A DNA stretch of 64,000 nt from Trebouxia sp. TZW2008. Its lineage: Eukaryota > Chlorophyta > Trebouxiophyceae > Trebouxiales > Trebouxiaceae. The notes beneath the pieces were generated by a model that searched no databases, had not been told where the DNA came from, and saw only the letters and a list, made by a program, of their open reading frames with translations. Positions 11,401 through 22,684 of the stretch are shown in pieces. The stretch lies in NCBI GenBank assembly GCA_002118135.1, contig BDIU01000378.1, forward strand, positions 62,001-126,000. The letters run 5' to 3'. Position numbers and translations under genes: made by a program. Position 1 is the stretch's first letter; each line of letters opens with the position of its first letter.

Positions 11401-14400
11401 GCCCCAGCAGATGGTCGTTGCCCTTGATGCAGCTTCTGATGCTGGTGGCAGTGTGAGTGGTCATGTTGAGGTTGTTGCCGCAAGCGTCATTCCCAGAGAT
11501 TTCACCATAGAGACAAGTTCGGTTGGCAAGGCTGCTCGCCGGTCAGAAAGCAGCAAGAAGAAGACAGCTGCGCTGCCAGCCAGGCAGCTGCCTGGCAAGA
11601 AGGCTGACAACAAGGTAGGCTTTGCTTCATCCTGTCAGCAATGCCCTAGGCTGCTTTGCTTGTGTGGCTGGCCTTTTGTGGAGGCTTGCTGCAGTTTAGC
11701 ATTTGACAGTGCCTGCAGGTCTAGGCATTTGCAAGCTTGTATTGCGGAGCATTGTGTCTTTGTCTTTGCTACCTTTTGACAGCATTGTAATCCTTTGTTT
11801 GAATCTGACATGATCTGGTTGTACTGAAGGCATCACTACACTTACTTGGGCAAGTACAGCTTAGTTAGGACTCACCAAAGGCAGATTTGATACTCAGACC
11901 GTTCTTCTGCATCTCATATGATTTGAATACGTACACTGACGCTAGGCACAAGTAGATTGGGCACATGCAGGGTGACTCGCCTCAGGTGCCAGTCAGACTC
12001 ATTCTCTGCATCACATGACATGTATACACATAGAGCGACGATTTATTGAACTCTGTTTCAACAGCTGCAGGATGGCTCAATCAGGGGGGGTGCAGCACAG
12101 CCCTCGGCCAAGAAGCCCAGGCTGACAGAAGGCACTGACAGAAATGAAGAAGACCAGAACTTTGGTCAGCCAAGCATTGTCATTGACTCTGATGGTCACA
12201 TGACTGCTTGCACGGCAGCTGAGTCAGCTCAGCCTGTCAGCTCTGCTGCAACTGCTTCAGGTGGACACTCCTTATCTTTCTCAATTTTAATTCTTTTGCT
12301 TGTTTTTGCTTTCTTCTGGATTGCACGTCAATTGACAGGTAGATGCCCTTGACATCTTCCTCTGTCGCTGAGGCACTTGATGTTGCCCTTGAACCATGCT
12401 AGCTCTTGCATGTACATTTGACAAAGCTCAGAACATTTTTCCCTGTGCAAGCTTGCACATCAATTGGGTGATGGATGTCAACACATGTATGCATGACCTT
12501 GTCAGCATTGCTGCAAGAGACATCGCTCATGGGTGCATATTCATTTACCTGTCTATGCAGTTGCTGGCATGTCTGTGTGGGATTGCAAAGCTGTAGGCTT
12601 GCCATCTCAATTGCCACCACCACCACCACCGATTGCCGCCGCCACCACCACCACCACCAATTTTCTAACTCTGCAAATGCAACCCTGCAGTTGTCTCACC
12701 GTATTCTAAACTGCAGCCCCTTGACAAACATATGATGCTAGCATGACATGGGAGCATATGCATACTGGATCAATGCAAGCCAGTATTCATATTACACACT
12801 TACTAAGGTAATCTGGCTACTAGTAGCAGCTCAACGACAGAGCTGACACAAGACCCCTGCAGTTGCCTAGTGCATGAACTTTTAAATCACTATTGTTGAT
12901 AAACTGACAGTTGACTAGAATTGCAGGTACGTCAGGCCATGCGAGTGGGAAGAAACGTCACCAGTGACAAAACGTGGCAGTTTGGCATATAGCTGGTTTG
13001 CCTTTTTGTGATACACGAACTGTAAAAACATGTTTTTCTGGTAGACTGACAAATAATTTGACTTGCAGGGCCGTCAAGCGACACAAGGGAGCCCAAGATG
13101 GACGCAGTTGAGCAGCAGGAGCTGGCTGTGGCTCTTCAGGTACACTGTTCTTCACCAGCCTGAATCAGCTCTGACGCTTCTTCGTCACCAGTCTGCACTG
13201 GTCTTCCCAGCTATCACCCTTCTTCGTCAGCCTGAACTCTTCTTCACTAGCCTGCATCAGCAGTCTGTTGTAATGCATGATGCTACCCTCAGCTTTGACA
13301 CTCGGTTTCACCAAGGCATAGCCCTTCCTAAGATAGCTTTGTAAGCATTTGACATGTCACCTCTGCGTTCAAGCAGCTCTGCACTGCATAGGTATTGTCT
13401 AAGTTCAAGCTTGCCAGCATCTTTCAGGACGCCTGAACGCTGCGTTGATTGTTGCAGCGGAGCACTGATGAGGTTGCTGCGCAATCCAAAGTTCAGGAGT
13501 CAGTCTCAGACACAGCATCAGATGACAGCACGTGCAGCATCTCAGATGCAAGCACATTGTCAGAGGACATATGTTGTGACAGCTCAGATGCAAGCACAGT
13601 ATCAGAGGACAGCTCTCCTGACAGCTCAGAAGCAGAATTTATTATATCATGGGTGGCCACAGCCCACAGCCTGCAGGCAGTCATTGAATCACAAGCCACC
13701 ACCGACCACAGCTTACAGCAGGGCATTGACCACAGAGTCACCCCTTCCAACCGACCCTCCGTGCACCCCCCAGCAGAACCCCCTGCAGCACCTTCAGAGG
13801 CAGCCCCAGGACAATCCTCAGCTGCTCCCTCAACACAACCCCTAGCAGACCCCCCAGCCTCTGCAAGGGTAACCCAAGCACACCCCCCAGTCGGCCCCTC
13901 CTCAACACACCCTCCCGCAGACCGTCCAGCCTCTGCAAGGGTGACCCCACCACACCCCCCAGCTGGTCTCTTGGTACCATCCACAGCAGACGCCTCAGCA
14001 GGCCCCTTGACAGGCCCCCAAAGCCCACCCCCAAGCGCCCAGGGCTTGAACCCCAGACAGGCACCGCTCCAGGGTCTGCCAACAGAGAGTGTGGTGACTG
14101 GCAGCGACCAAGTCGTATACAGCTCTTTAGGCCGCGTGCCCTGGCGCATTACGCACCACACACAGTACAATGAGGAGGGGCAGGTGGTGGGTGAGGAGGT
14201 GGGGGTAAGGCGGGGCTATGATCACCCCAACTGGGGACCCAGACTCAGGCGTGTACCCAAGCTGAAGCAGATGGCCACAGCTTTCATCATGACCCAGAGG
14301 CCCACTCCACCCCGCATAGGTAAAGCGACATCATCACACCCTTTCATCTTCTTGCGCTTGTGTGTCAGTAGATTGCATTGCAGCTGGAGGTCCGGTGCAC

Positions 14401-17245
14401 CTGGCACAGGTACATTCATATGGACAGACGTCACCAGACCCCTTTGCTCTTCTTTTTGTGCATGTTTGGCAGTCAACTGAGTTGCAGGCAGATCTTCAAT
14501 GCGCCCAACACAGGTACATTTACACGGACAGACATCACCAAACCCTTCTGCTCTTCTTCTTGTGCATGTTTGGCAGTCAGCTGAGTCACAGTCAGAGGCT
14601 CCCCCGCCTCGCATAGACACATCCATACTGGCAGATATCACCAGACCCTTTTGCTCTTCTTCTTGTGCTTGTTTGGCACTCTTCTTGTTATTGTGCATGT
14701 CTGGTAGTAGGCTGCACTGCAGCCAAATGTTCAACGCACCCAGCACAGGTACATTTATACAGACACACATCATCTGACTGGTGAGGTGTGAACTGCATCA
14801 AACTTCAAAATCCACCTTTGCATCTGTGTTTGATATGATGTACAACTGTGCTTGGTGCATGCTGGCAGTCTTGTGCAGATAGTACATGAGCGCTCAGTTA
14901 CATGTCAGCTGCAGCAGGGTACTGGAGTTGCCTGTATGTCTGATGTATTCATGGCTGAAAATTGTGTTTGGTGCATGCAGGCAGTATGATGCAGGTAGCA
15001 GATGAGAGCTCACTTAGGTGTCAGCTGCAGTACGACGCCTAGCTTGCTTGTACATTTGTTGTTCTCATGGCTGAAAATGGTGCATGCAGGCAACATAGTG
15101 CCATTGGAATTCCCCAGGTATGGCAGCACAGCTGAGCAGCGGGGCAAGTTGAGCGGCAGCAAGCTGCACCTAGCTGCCTACAACAGACACTGCCTTGCAC
15201 AGCAGGCTGAGCAGGCACAGCAGGCAAAGCAGGCTCAGCAGCAGCAGGTGAATGCTGATGACATGGGTGATGATGAGTTGCTCAGCTTTGAGGATACTTT
15301 CAACTATGAGGATGAAGATGCTGCAAATGAGGATGATGATATGCTGCTAGCTGACATGCGCATAGTCCCTGAAGCCTCTGAGGATGCACAGCAGGCTCAG
15401 CGGCAGCCACAGCAGGCTCAGCAGCAGCAGCTGGCTTTGCCAGGCTCAGAAAATGCCAATGGGTCTGAGTCAGCCAGCAGCAGCAGCTCTGGGTCAGAGA
15501 GCAGCAGTGGTGAGTCTGAGTCTGCAAGCAGCACCACTGAGTCAGATAACAACACTGGCTCTGACAATACTGACTCTGACAGCAGCAGCAGCAGCAACGA
15601 GTCAGGCAGTGACGCTGACTCAGATGCTGCAGCAGCTCGAGTGCTGATGGACATGGCAGCTTTACTGCAAGACAGTTGTCATGAGCAGGACTCACATGTC
15701 ATGCCAGATGATGCCGCTGTGCCAGAAGGTAATGCATTCATTCATGCATTCACTTGTGCATTCATCCTTACATTCACCCATGCATTCACCCATGCATTCA
15801 CCCCATGAAATAGTGTGCACTTGTTGCAAATGCAAGTCATGCTCTTTTGACAGCAGAATGCATGCTGTTGGTGTCTTTGCATGCAACATCTGCAACTATG
15901 GTGTGCAGTGCAATCAATTTGCGGAAACAATGCTTGTAGATGATGGCAGTGACAAGTCCTACCATCATGTCTTAGACAAAAGTGTTGAGCATGACATACT
16001 GTGCCAAAAGCAGAACACTCGCAAGCGTGAATGCACGAGTCTTAATTTGGAGAATGGGATGCGTCAGACATCATTGAGAGTGCTTACACTGCTCGTCTCA
16101 ATGTCACAGCAGCTCCGCACATGGACCAAGGCATCGACAATTTGTGCTGCAGTAAATGAGGAGTGTACTGCAGTCAGTTAAGTTGAAAATGCACTAAACA
16201 ACTTTGACCATTGCTGTACGCGTTCGCCAAGGATCGGTTTTATATGCTGCAGTGAGCAATGGAGAGGATGCAATGACTGATGATGAAGATGACGAGGTTG
16301 ATGATGATGATGATGATTTTCAACATGCCCGTGATGGTAGGCCGCCTTGGCATCGCAAGACTGCTATTGAACCCTGGTACCGGCATTTCCGCCCAGCAAA
16401 CCACCCTGGAGTCATGGCAGCTGATTTCCTGACAGTCAGTAACAGACTCACCGTGGGACAGGATCACTGTGGCTTGGGGTCTCAGAGGGTGCCCGACTGC
16501 CAGCAGCAGCAGTCACAGCAGCAGCCGCCTCAGCACGCACAGCAGGCTCAGCAGCAGCAGATGCTCCCAGAGCAGTCTGAGTCAGAGCTCAAGATCGTAG
16601 TGGGCAGCTTGTTTGAGGCAGTGACCGGTGAGTTTGTGAAAGCCAATGCATTTGGAGACAGTCCTATGATTGGTCAGATGCAGAGCACAGCTGAGACGTC
16701 ACAGACAGCAACTGCAGTCACAGCAGACACCGCTGCTGTAGCAGACAATGCTGTACAGAGCGCCATCATAGACGGTGTGCGGTCTGGCCAGGAGTCAGCT
16801 GCAGAGGTACAACAAGAAGATGTAGCAATGGTCGATGAGGATGAAGAAGAGGACACTGCCACTGTTGCCCCACAAGGCATCAAGCGGCAACATGAGGAGG
16901 ATCCTGAAAGTCAGGTAAGCTTTGGAACTTTCCCGTAGGAACAGCTTTCTGTCATCAGTGCCATTGACGTTTTGAAGCATTGCTCTTCCGTTTCATGCAA
17001 CCCCATTTGCATCGGAATTCATGCGGACCGTTTGCAATGTTAACTGCTATACATGCTCACGCCTTTGCATGCACCTCAAAGTAACATGGCAACAATATCA
17101 TAGTGACTGGCACATTAGCACACCAGCACCAAAGCCCCTTCAACCCTGGCAACACCACAAAACAACACACAGCAGTTTGTCCTGGCATGCTGTGACTCAT
17201 GTTGCAATACTGCAGGCGCCTCCCAAAAGACTCAGGCAGTCTTAG
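5420..17245 (+). CDS. Large gene A: Q-rich coiled-coil, acidic, nuclear-type protein, ~1,714 aa
   Basis: Sixteen exons join into one open frame: 5420..5468, 5553..5627, 5794..6045, 6328..7128, 7769..7950, 8332..8443, 8717..9216, 9878..10001, 10514..10653, 11165..11614, 12065..12260, 13069..13139, 13458..14319, 15090..15728, 16253..16914, 17216..17245. They sum to 5,145 bases, and every junction keeps phase. Order of regions: a basic N-terminus; RTQSQ plus seven Gln; a coiled coil with 33-aa repeats (exon 4); Ser/Pro-rich exons with basic clusters (KKRHAAR, SSKKKTAA, AKKPRLTE); a Pro-rich exon 13 ending in a module with VPWRITHHTQY and RRGYDHPNWGPRLRRVPK; an acidic Ser/Asp/Gln region; a second module with EPWYRHFRPANHPGVMAAD; and the last exon, APPKRLRQS. 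The start is the first ATG and matches copies B and C. I do not recognise the family; a nuclear location is inferred from the basic clusters. Confidence 0.75.
6478..7050 (+). repeat. Coding tandem repeat, 33-aa coiled-coil unit, in gene A exon 4
   Basis: Exon 4 contains successive units with the pattern SxSWQQQ, then Leu heptads, then LHSMTAQ, then AEEE. The best copies start near 6697, 6796 and 6895; more diverged units come before and after. The matching exon of gene B is exactly 99 bases shorter (702 against 801), which is one unit fewer. The Trp at the start of each unit is kept. Confidence 0.85.
9555..10001 (+). repeat. Triplicated exon (AE-VT...HxKKYRK type) in gene A
   Basis: Three successive acceptor-linked segments start at 9555, 9713 and 9878 and encode AEAVTPPGLHVK, AEAVTPTGLHVKKYRKAV and AEEVTAANFHAKKYRKLGKG. 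Only the third has a good donor and the right phase (0 to 1). The first runs into a stop in gene A. The same triplet occurs in gene B (about 30557-31010), and two members remain in gene C (about 44782-45290). The copies therefore predate the split of A, B and C or were kept in parallel. Confidence 0.75.
12616..12660. repeat. (CCA)n/(CCG) trinucleotide repeat in an intron of gene A
   Basis: CCA triplets with CCG interruptions lie in the intron between exons 11 and 12. The matching introns of B (26871-26900) and C (about 43694-43720) also carry CCA/GGT runs, so the repeat is ancestral to these copies. Confidence 0.85.
14320..14770 (+). repeat. Intronic ~100-bp minisatellite, about four units (gene A)
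   Basis: The units follow exon 13 directly. Each contains an acceptor-like TTGCAG, about 26 bases resembling the 3' end of exon 13, a donor-like CAG/GTACATT, and a pyrimidine-rich stretch around CTCTTCTTCTTGTGCATG. Units are centred near 14400, 14500, 14600 and 14735. The 26-base segment is not a multiple of three, so use as an exon would break the frame. I read it as a duplicated intron segment rather than a set of exons. Confidence 0.75.
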
Positions 17246-18290
17246 AAACACTGACCCCCTCAGACTGCCAACGCCTGCGCTGACTGTGGCAAGTCATGCT
17301 TAGCCTTTTTGACATGCCCACAGCAGGCGGATTACGTCAGAGACAGTTGCAATTGCAGGCCATGGCTAAGGCCATATGCTGTAAGTGTGCAAGCTATTGA
17401 CCTAAGTTGAATTTGTTCCCAAATGCCCCTTCATGATCTGTCTGAGCTTCTAATAGCTTGCTGACAGTGCTGCGATATGACACCAGTTTTGATTGAGCTT
17501 GCATTCTTATGTCGATGTCGAGGACTACTACATTTGTACCGTATCCTACAGTTGTACTATTTATTTGTATTGCGGGTGTAAGTTGCCCAGTGCTAAATGA
17601 CATTAGAGCATTATCAACTTTGAAAGGCTTGCTGATCAGCATTGTGCGAGCTTTGCCCTTTGCATGTTCTGAACAGCATACAGTGTGAAATGTCAATGGC
17701 ACAGGTTGTAAGCCTCAGACAACATCATTGCAGCAGTGCATGCACGTGCTGGATGATGTGGCGCTGCTGAACGCAACAGCATGAGCCGGATGGACCACCA
17801 GGTGAATGTCTTTGATATGCCTTATGCTGTTCAGATGCGCCAGTTTCATGCTTGAATTTCATGCACAATGCTCACTGTCAACAAGTTGTACGTGCAAGCC
17901 AAATCGCAGCGCTGTGACAACGGCATGGGAAGAAACAACGCCGATTCAGCTAGTGTCTCTCGAGCTGGTTCCGCAAGCTTGCTTTACCCACACGAATCCG
18001 ACGTGGCGTGACATGGCAGTCACATGCACAAGAGCTAGAGCACTTTGGGGACTCGGAAAAATCCCTACAGCGCTGACAGGCTGGCAAATATGTGCAGCCA
18101 CGTATGATGAACCTCCCTTTTACGGCATGCATTAGTGCCGATATAGGCGATCTCTCGGCTCAAGCAGCTGTGAACTGATGAAGCTTGGACCTACGGGAGC
18201 TGAACGTGACGGTTGAAATCGTCATAAGGCACCGGCAGCGCGTCGGTGCCGAAAGCATGCGGCCCTTGTGACAAGGTGTCCATCAGCGAG
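17246..18290. other. Intergenic region between gene A and the carrier gene
   Basis: This holds the 3' flank of gene A, with a TGTAA at 17380-17384 that could be a green-algal-type polyadenylation signal, and the upstream region of the carrier. An open frame at 17394-17702 (minus strand) has non-repetitive composition and an internal ATG, but no supporting splice signals or homologue in the window. I do not call it a gene. Confidence 0.45.
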
Positions 18291-20719
18291 ATGGCAGGCA
18301 CAAATACAGTTGGCGACGTGCAGCTGACCATCAAGGAGAGATGTATTGCAGCAGCTGGAGCAGCGTTAGTAGCAGCTGTTGTAGTCAATCCACTGGATGT
18401 CGTCAAGGTCAGCTGCAAGCACAGGCTTGGCATGCACGCTGACCAATCACATCTCTTCTGCCCTAGTTGTCACCTCATCACCTCATGGCTTCCATTCTAG
18501 CAGCGTGATCATGGATAGCAACTGTCTTCCATACTGTTTGGGACTGACCAGTTGTTCTTTCATCCTACAGACAAGAATGCAAGCACACTCAACACAGAGT
18601 GCTGCAGCACATAGAATGCTGCCATGTCCCTTGCCATCCCTCATGAAGTAAGCACATCATCTTTGGTACACGTACGTTGGGTTCCTGCTTGCCATCACTC
18701 ACATGATTGATAAGCACATCACCAGCACGTACATATGTATTCTGCTGGCCACCATTCAACTGTCTCAAGTAAGCACATCAGCTTTGATGCATGTTTTCTG
18801 AGTTCTGCTTGCCGTCAGTCAGATGTCAAGGCTCATGAACAAGTTGAACAAGCTGTAATATACCTCTGCTGACTCTCTCTGTGGTATGCAGTGTTCACCA
18901 ATATGCATTGGGAACAGTAGTGCCCAGTCCAGCCAGGCTTTGGGGTCATCAGCAGCCGCTGCAGAATGCCAGGCTTTCAATGCCGCCAGTCTACAGGTCA
19001 GTCAGCAGCTACATAGGCCAAACTCAATGGATCATGAAACATCAGCATCACTGCGTAGAACATGTATTGTCACAGATCAGCTCAATGTGTGTTCGAGCTT
19101 TGTGCGCATGCCCATGTTCAGCTTTGTCTGCTTCAAACCTGCATGCTGTTCTGCCCTGCAAAGTCTTTTCTACATTGGCCTGTTCCTGTCAAGTGCTATG
19201 CTTCAGGGCTTGCTGTCATTTGCTGCCTCTTTTGTACTGGTTGGCTGTAGAGCAGATCATGCCAATTATGTTGCACTGATATTGCCTCTAGCAAGGCTGT
19301 GAAGCCATGCAACCACGCAAAGGGTGATAACGGTGATCACAGTGAAAACAAAGACAAAGCCTGCCTGCCAGCTTTGCCTTTGTTTTCACTGTGATCACCG
19401 TTATCACCCTTTGCGTGGTTGCATGGGTTCACAGCCTTGCTAGCTGCATACAAATCTGCTTGATAGTCCCTTGTCTGCCTCAGGATCACCTGCCTGTTTG
19501 GTGCAGCAGCATGTATGGTCTCCTTTCTGCCTGTCAATCTGTTCCCTGTTTGCTGCAGGTCCTCCATGCATGGCCTGTGGAAGATCACACGACATGAAGG
19601 GCCATCAGTCCTGTGGCATGGCGTCAATGTCTCAATGCTCATATCAGTGCCCATGATCTGCATGTACCTGCCCATGTACGATTTCCTTATGACAGAGTTT
19701 GGCAGCAGCAGTGCATATGCACCTTTGCTTGCTGGCTCTGCTGCACGCACTGTCGCAGTGATCGCCACATCGCCTCTGGAGTTGCTGAAGACTCGCATAC
19801 AGGCAGCGGGCGCTAGCCATACTCGGCCACATGGCCTTGTCACTGCTGGCTCAGCGTCGCCATTGTCTATGGCTCTGCAGCAAATGCGCTCTGACATGAA
19901 GGTGAGCTAACTGCAGGTTATGGCAGGCAGTCATAACAAATGTGGGCTGCTGATTTTGATCTGTAAAGGATGCAGCATATGCAACTGGCATGCATGTCTG
20001 CTGCATTTGTCACAATCGAACGTAGACTCATGCAAGCTCTATCAGCATCTCCATGCAATGCGCAGCGTATGCTGCACATGCCACTTGTGCTGCTGGACTT
20101 TACTTCTTGACCGCTGGCAATTGTGTCAGGCAAGCAGCAGCCATTGACAGTCAGTATGTTCGATCCAGCACAAGTTGTAGCTCCCTTTAGCAGGATCCAT
20201 TGCGACATCATGCATGAAGCCAAGCACTGGTGTCCTTACACGGCGCTGAGCTGCATTCACTTGTTGCAGGGCACAAGACCACAGCAAGTCAGCAGCCTTT
20301 GGCGAGGTGTGGGAGCAAGCTTGGCCAAAGATGTACCTTTTGCTGGGCTGTACTGGACTCTCTTTGAGCCTTCCAGGCAGTGGCTTGAAGAACACACACA
20401 CATACCCCACAAAGCACCTGCCGGCGTTGACATGCACACACTGACCGTCAACGCTATCGCTGGCAGCACAGCTGGTGCAACAGCAGCAGCTGTGACAACA
20501 CCTTTTGATGTTGTCAAAACAAAGTTGCAGACGAGAGACGCTCAGCTTGCACGCAAGGGCACTTTGGACTGCCTGGTCCATGTTGCCAAGACAGGAGGGG
20601 CAAAAGCCCTGTTTTCAGGCTGGGAGCCCCGCACATTGCGGACTGCTGCAGCATATGGCATTCTCATGTCTAGCTATGAGATCTGCAAGGGTGTATACAC
20701 CACTCGTCACCTTGGCTGA
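18291..20719 (+). CDS. MTM1: Mitochondrial carrier protein, MTM1/SLC25A39/40 type, 363 aa
   Basis: Five exons join in frame: 18291..18407, 18571..18647, 18892..18996, 19559..19901, 20270..20719 (1,092 bases). The product is a six-helix inner-membrane solute carrier made of three repeats. The three signature motifs are visible: NPLDVVK at the end of exon 1, SPLELLKTRIQA in exon 4 and TPFDVVKTKLQ in exon 5. SPLELLKT in repeat 2, DVPFAGLYWTLFE, and GWEPRTLR followed by a SSYE motif point to the MTM1/SLC25A39/40 branch (known members affect mitochondrial Mn/Fe handling and glutathione import). The length is normal for that family. The ATG at 18291 is the only good start; upstream in-frame sequence lacks an ATG. 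Exons 2-3, the matrix loop of repeat 1, are the least conserved. The gene converges on gene B, and decayed copies lie at 36.4 and 52.7 kb. Intron 3 holds a long hairpin. Confidence 0.85.
19288..19443. repeat. 73-bp near-perfect inverted repeat with 10-bp loop in carrier intron 3
   Basis: The left arm is 19288..19360, the loop 19361..19370 and the right arm 19371..19443. The arms differ at only two of 73 positions. The outer ends read CTAGCAAGGC and GCCTTGCTAG. It lies between carrier exons 3 and 4, so it is transcribed and would fold into a long stem in the pre-mRNA. Confidence 0.95.
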
Positions 20720-21694
20720 AAAGAAGAATAGCTTGCTTGTCCTTAGGCAGGATTTCACTTCCTTTTCTAGGCTGCATTTGCAATGATGCAAGTCCTGTTG
20801 AAATTGTATGCTTTTTGTGTACTCGCCTGTACCTGTATGTTTGCTTGTTGTGTACGGCTGCTTGCAAAGACTAGCTTTGTGGCAATGCAGAGTCATTGGG
20901 TGCTTCAAGTCGCACACCCCCTTGTTGCCAATAATTACTCTAACTTTCAGACCCACACCTGTGACCAGGCTTGTGACATATCTGAAGCTGTCAACAAGGG
21001 CTTCTGGAATGGTTCCCTTGATCACCAGCCCGCATTGAGGGTCCGTGCATTGAGCTGGCATCATTGTGCCAATTCAGCAGCGATGCGAGTTTCATACTTA
21101 TAGCAGGCGCATGCCATTGCAAAAGGAGTCTCAGAAGATCATTTGGGCATGAGAGTATCTGCAACACCTTTTACGCCCAAGCTCATGCATGTGCTGCACG
21201 GTTTTGCATCCAGTATGCGCATGCTGTTCGTTTCAGCATCACGCTAAGATCAGTGGCAGTTATGCACTGCAGCAATCTCATCTGAAGCTTCATGTGCAAT
21301 GATGCATGCCAGCAGACCGTCCACTGATGGTAGAGCATGCTGCCCAGACCATGTAAGGGTGTCTTGTTCATGATGCCATCACAACTATTACTACTCTGGT
21401 TCAGCATGTAGCCACTTACACAAACATAGTTGAAACCCAAGATTACTTTGATACTGATACAGACATTTAGAATTGTGAACCAACTCAATTGTCAGTTGCT
21501 AAATTTGCCAATGAGCTGTGAGCACTTAAGACTAGTTGTAAGGCGGCACTTTCACGGAACTTCTAGCAAGATGATGACAGATTGCAGGGATTTGAGCCAT
21601 GGCCTGCAACTACAATTGATAGTGTACATGTGCTCCGGGCACCTCAACTGAAATGAACAATCGTCGTCACTTGATACTTGGCAGTGTGATACGG
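20720..21694. other. Convergent intergenic region with a conserved carrier 3' flank
   Basis: About 20740-20910 (AAGTCCTGTTGAA ... TAGCTTTGTGGCAATGCA) recurs after the two carrier pseudogenes at about 36870-37040 and 53750-53920. It is therefore part of the duplicated unit and probably the carrier 3' UTR. No gene is seen in the rest. Confidence 0.6.
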
Positions 21695-22652
21695 TCAAGT
21701 TTGCTTGGACTGCCTGAGTCTCTTTGGAGGTACCTGCAGCATTGACGAATGAGTCACAACATGCCGGCACAGAATGCAATGTATGCTTTTGAGGCGGTGC
21801 TGGAGCTTTGGTGGCTTTGGTGGTGGTGTGCTCGGCAACGTGCCATTCCCTGTGATACTGCTTTTATGTCATGTCGCAATGCATGCAAAGGCTTGCTCAC
21901 ATGTATGTCAGCTCAATAAGCTTAGCGTAGTGTGTCTGTGTAACACAGAGAAGCACTGCACCAAGCCCAGGATACTCATGGTACAAAGCTTTCCGCAAGG
22001 AAAAGTCTAAAGCTTACCTGACTTTCAGGGTCCTTCTCATGTTGCCGCTTGATGCCTTGCGCAGCAACTGTGGCAGTTTCCATGTCCACATCCTCGTCAA
22101 CTAAAACTGGCTCCTCTTCTTCACCCAGATCAAATGTGTCTAACTCCTCCTTTTCTACCTCTGTGTCCAACTCCTGACCACTCTGAACATTACCTATGAT
22201 TGGCCCCTGTGAGTGACTGTCCGCCACAGCAACATTGTCTACTTTGACTTGTGGCGCTGTCTGTGAAGCCTGACCTGTGCTCTGCATCTGACTACTCGCA
22301 TGACTGTCGCCATGTCCACTGCTGTTCACATACTCACCAGACACTTCCTCAATCAAGCTGTCTACTATAGCGTTGAGCTCTGGGTCAGCTTGCTCTGGCA
22401 GCATCTGCTGCTGCTGAGCCTGCTGTGCATGCTGAGGCTGCTGCTGGTGAGCCTGCTGCTGCTGGCAGTTGAGTGCCCTCTGAGACCCTGAGCCATAGTG
22501 AGTCCGCCCAACTGTGAGCCTGTTAGTAATGGTCAGGAGATCAGCTGCCATGACTCCAGGGTGATTTGCTGGGCGGAAATGCCAAAACCATGGTTCACTG
22601 GCAAGTTGGCGATGCCAAGGCGGCCTGCCGTCAAGGGCGTCTGGTAAATCAG

Positions 22653-22684
<32 letters not shown>

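Noticed and set aside
12909..12975. Possible extra exon after GAATTGCAG in gene A (GTSGHASGKKRH)
   Set aside because: It runs into a stop without a good donor, and the acceptor is absent at the matching place in gene B.
13493..14170. Long antisense open frame (225 aa) opposite exon 13, with a similar one at 25363-26022
   Set aside because: It mirrors the Pro-rich coding strand (Gly/Cys/Ala-rich product), has no start or splice context, and is explained by codon composition on the real strand.
14390..14760. 26-base micro-exons inside the intronic minisatellite
   Set aside because: The flanking splice-like signals are good, but 26 bases breaks the frame between exons 13 and 14, which join correctly without them.
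15300..15695. Ser/Leu/Cys-rich ORFs opposite the acidic Ser/Asp/Gln exons (also near 23718 and 39474)
   Set aside because: They are shadows of CAG/TCA/GAC-rich coding sequence.
15739..15808. CATTCACCCATG-like tandem repeat after exon 14 of gene A as a regulatory array
   Set aside because: It is a short simple repeat at the intron start with a reduced counterpart in gene B; nothing suggests regulation.
17394..17702. Minus-strand open frame of about 100 codons between gene A and the carrier
   Set aside because: The first codon is not ATG, there are no splice signals and no second copy; it may be chance, though its composition is ordinary.
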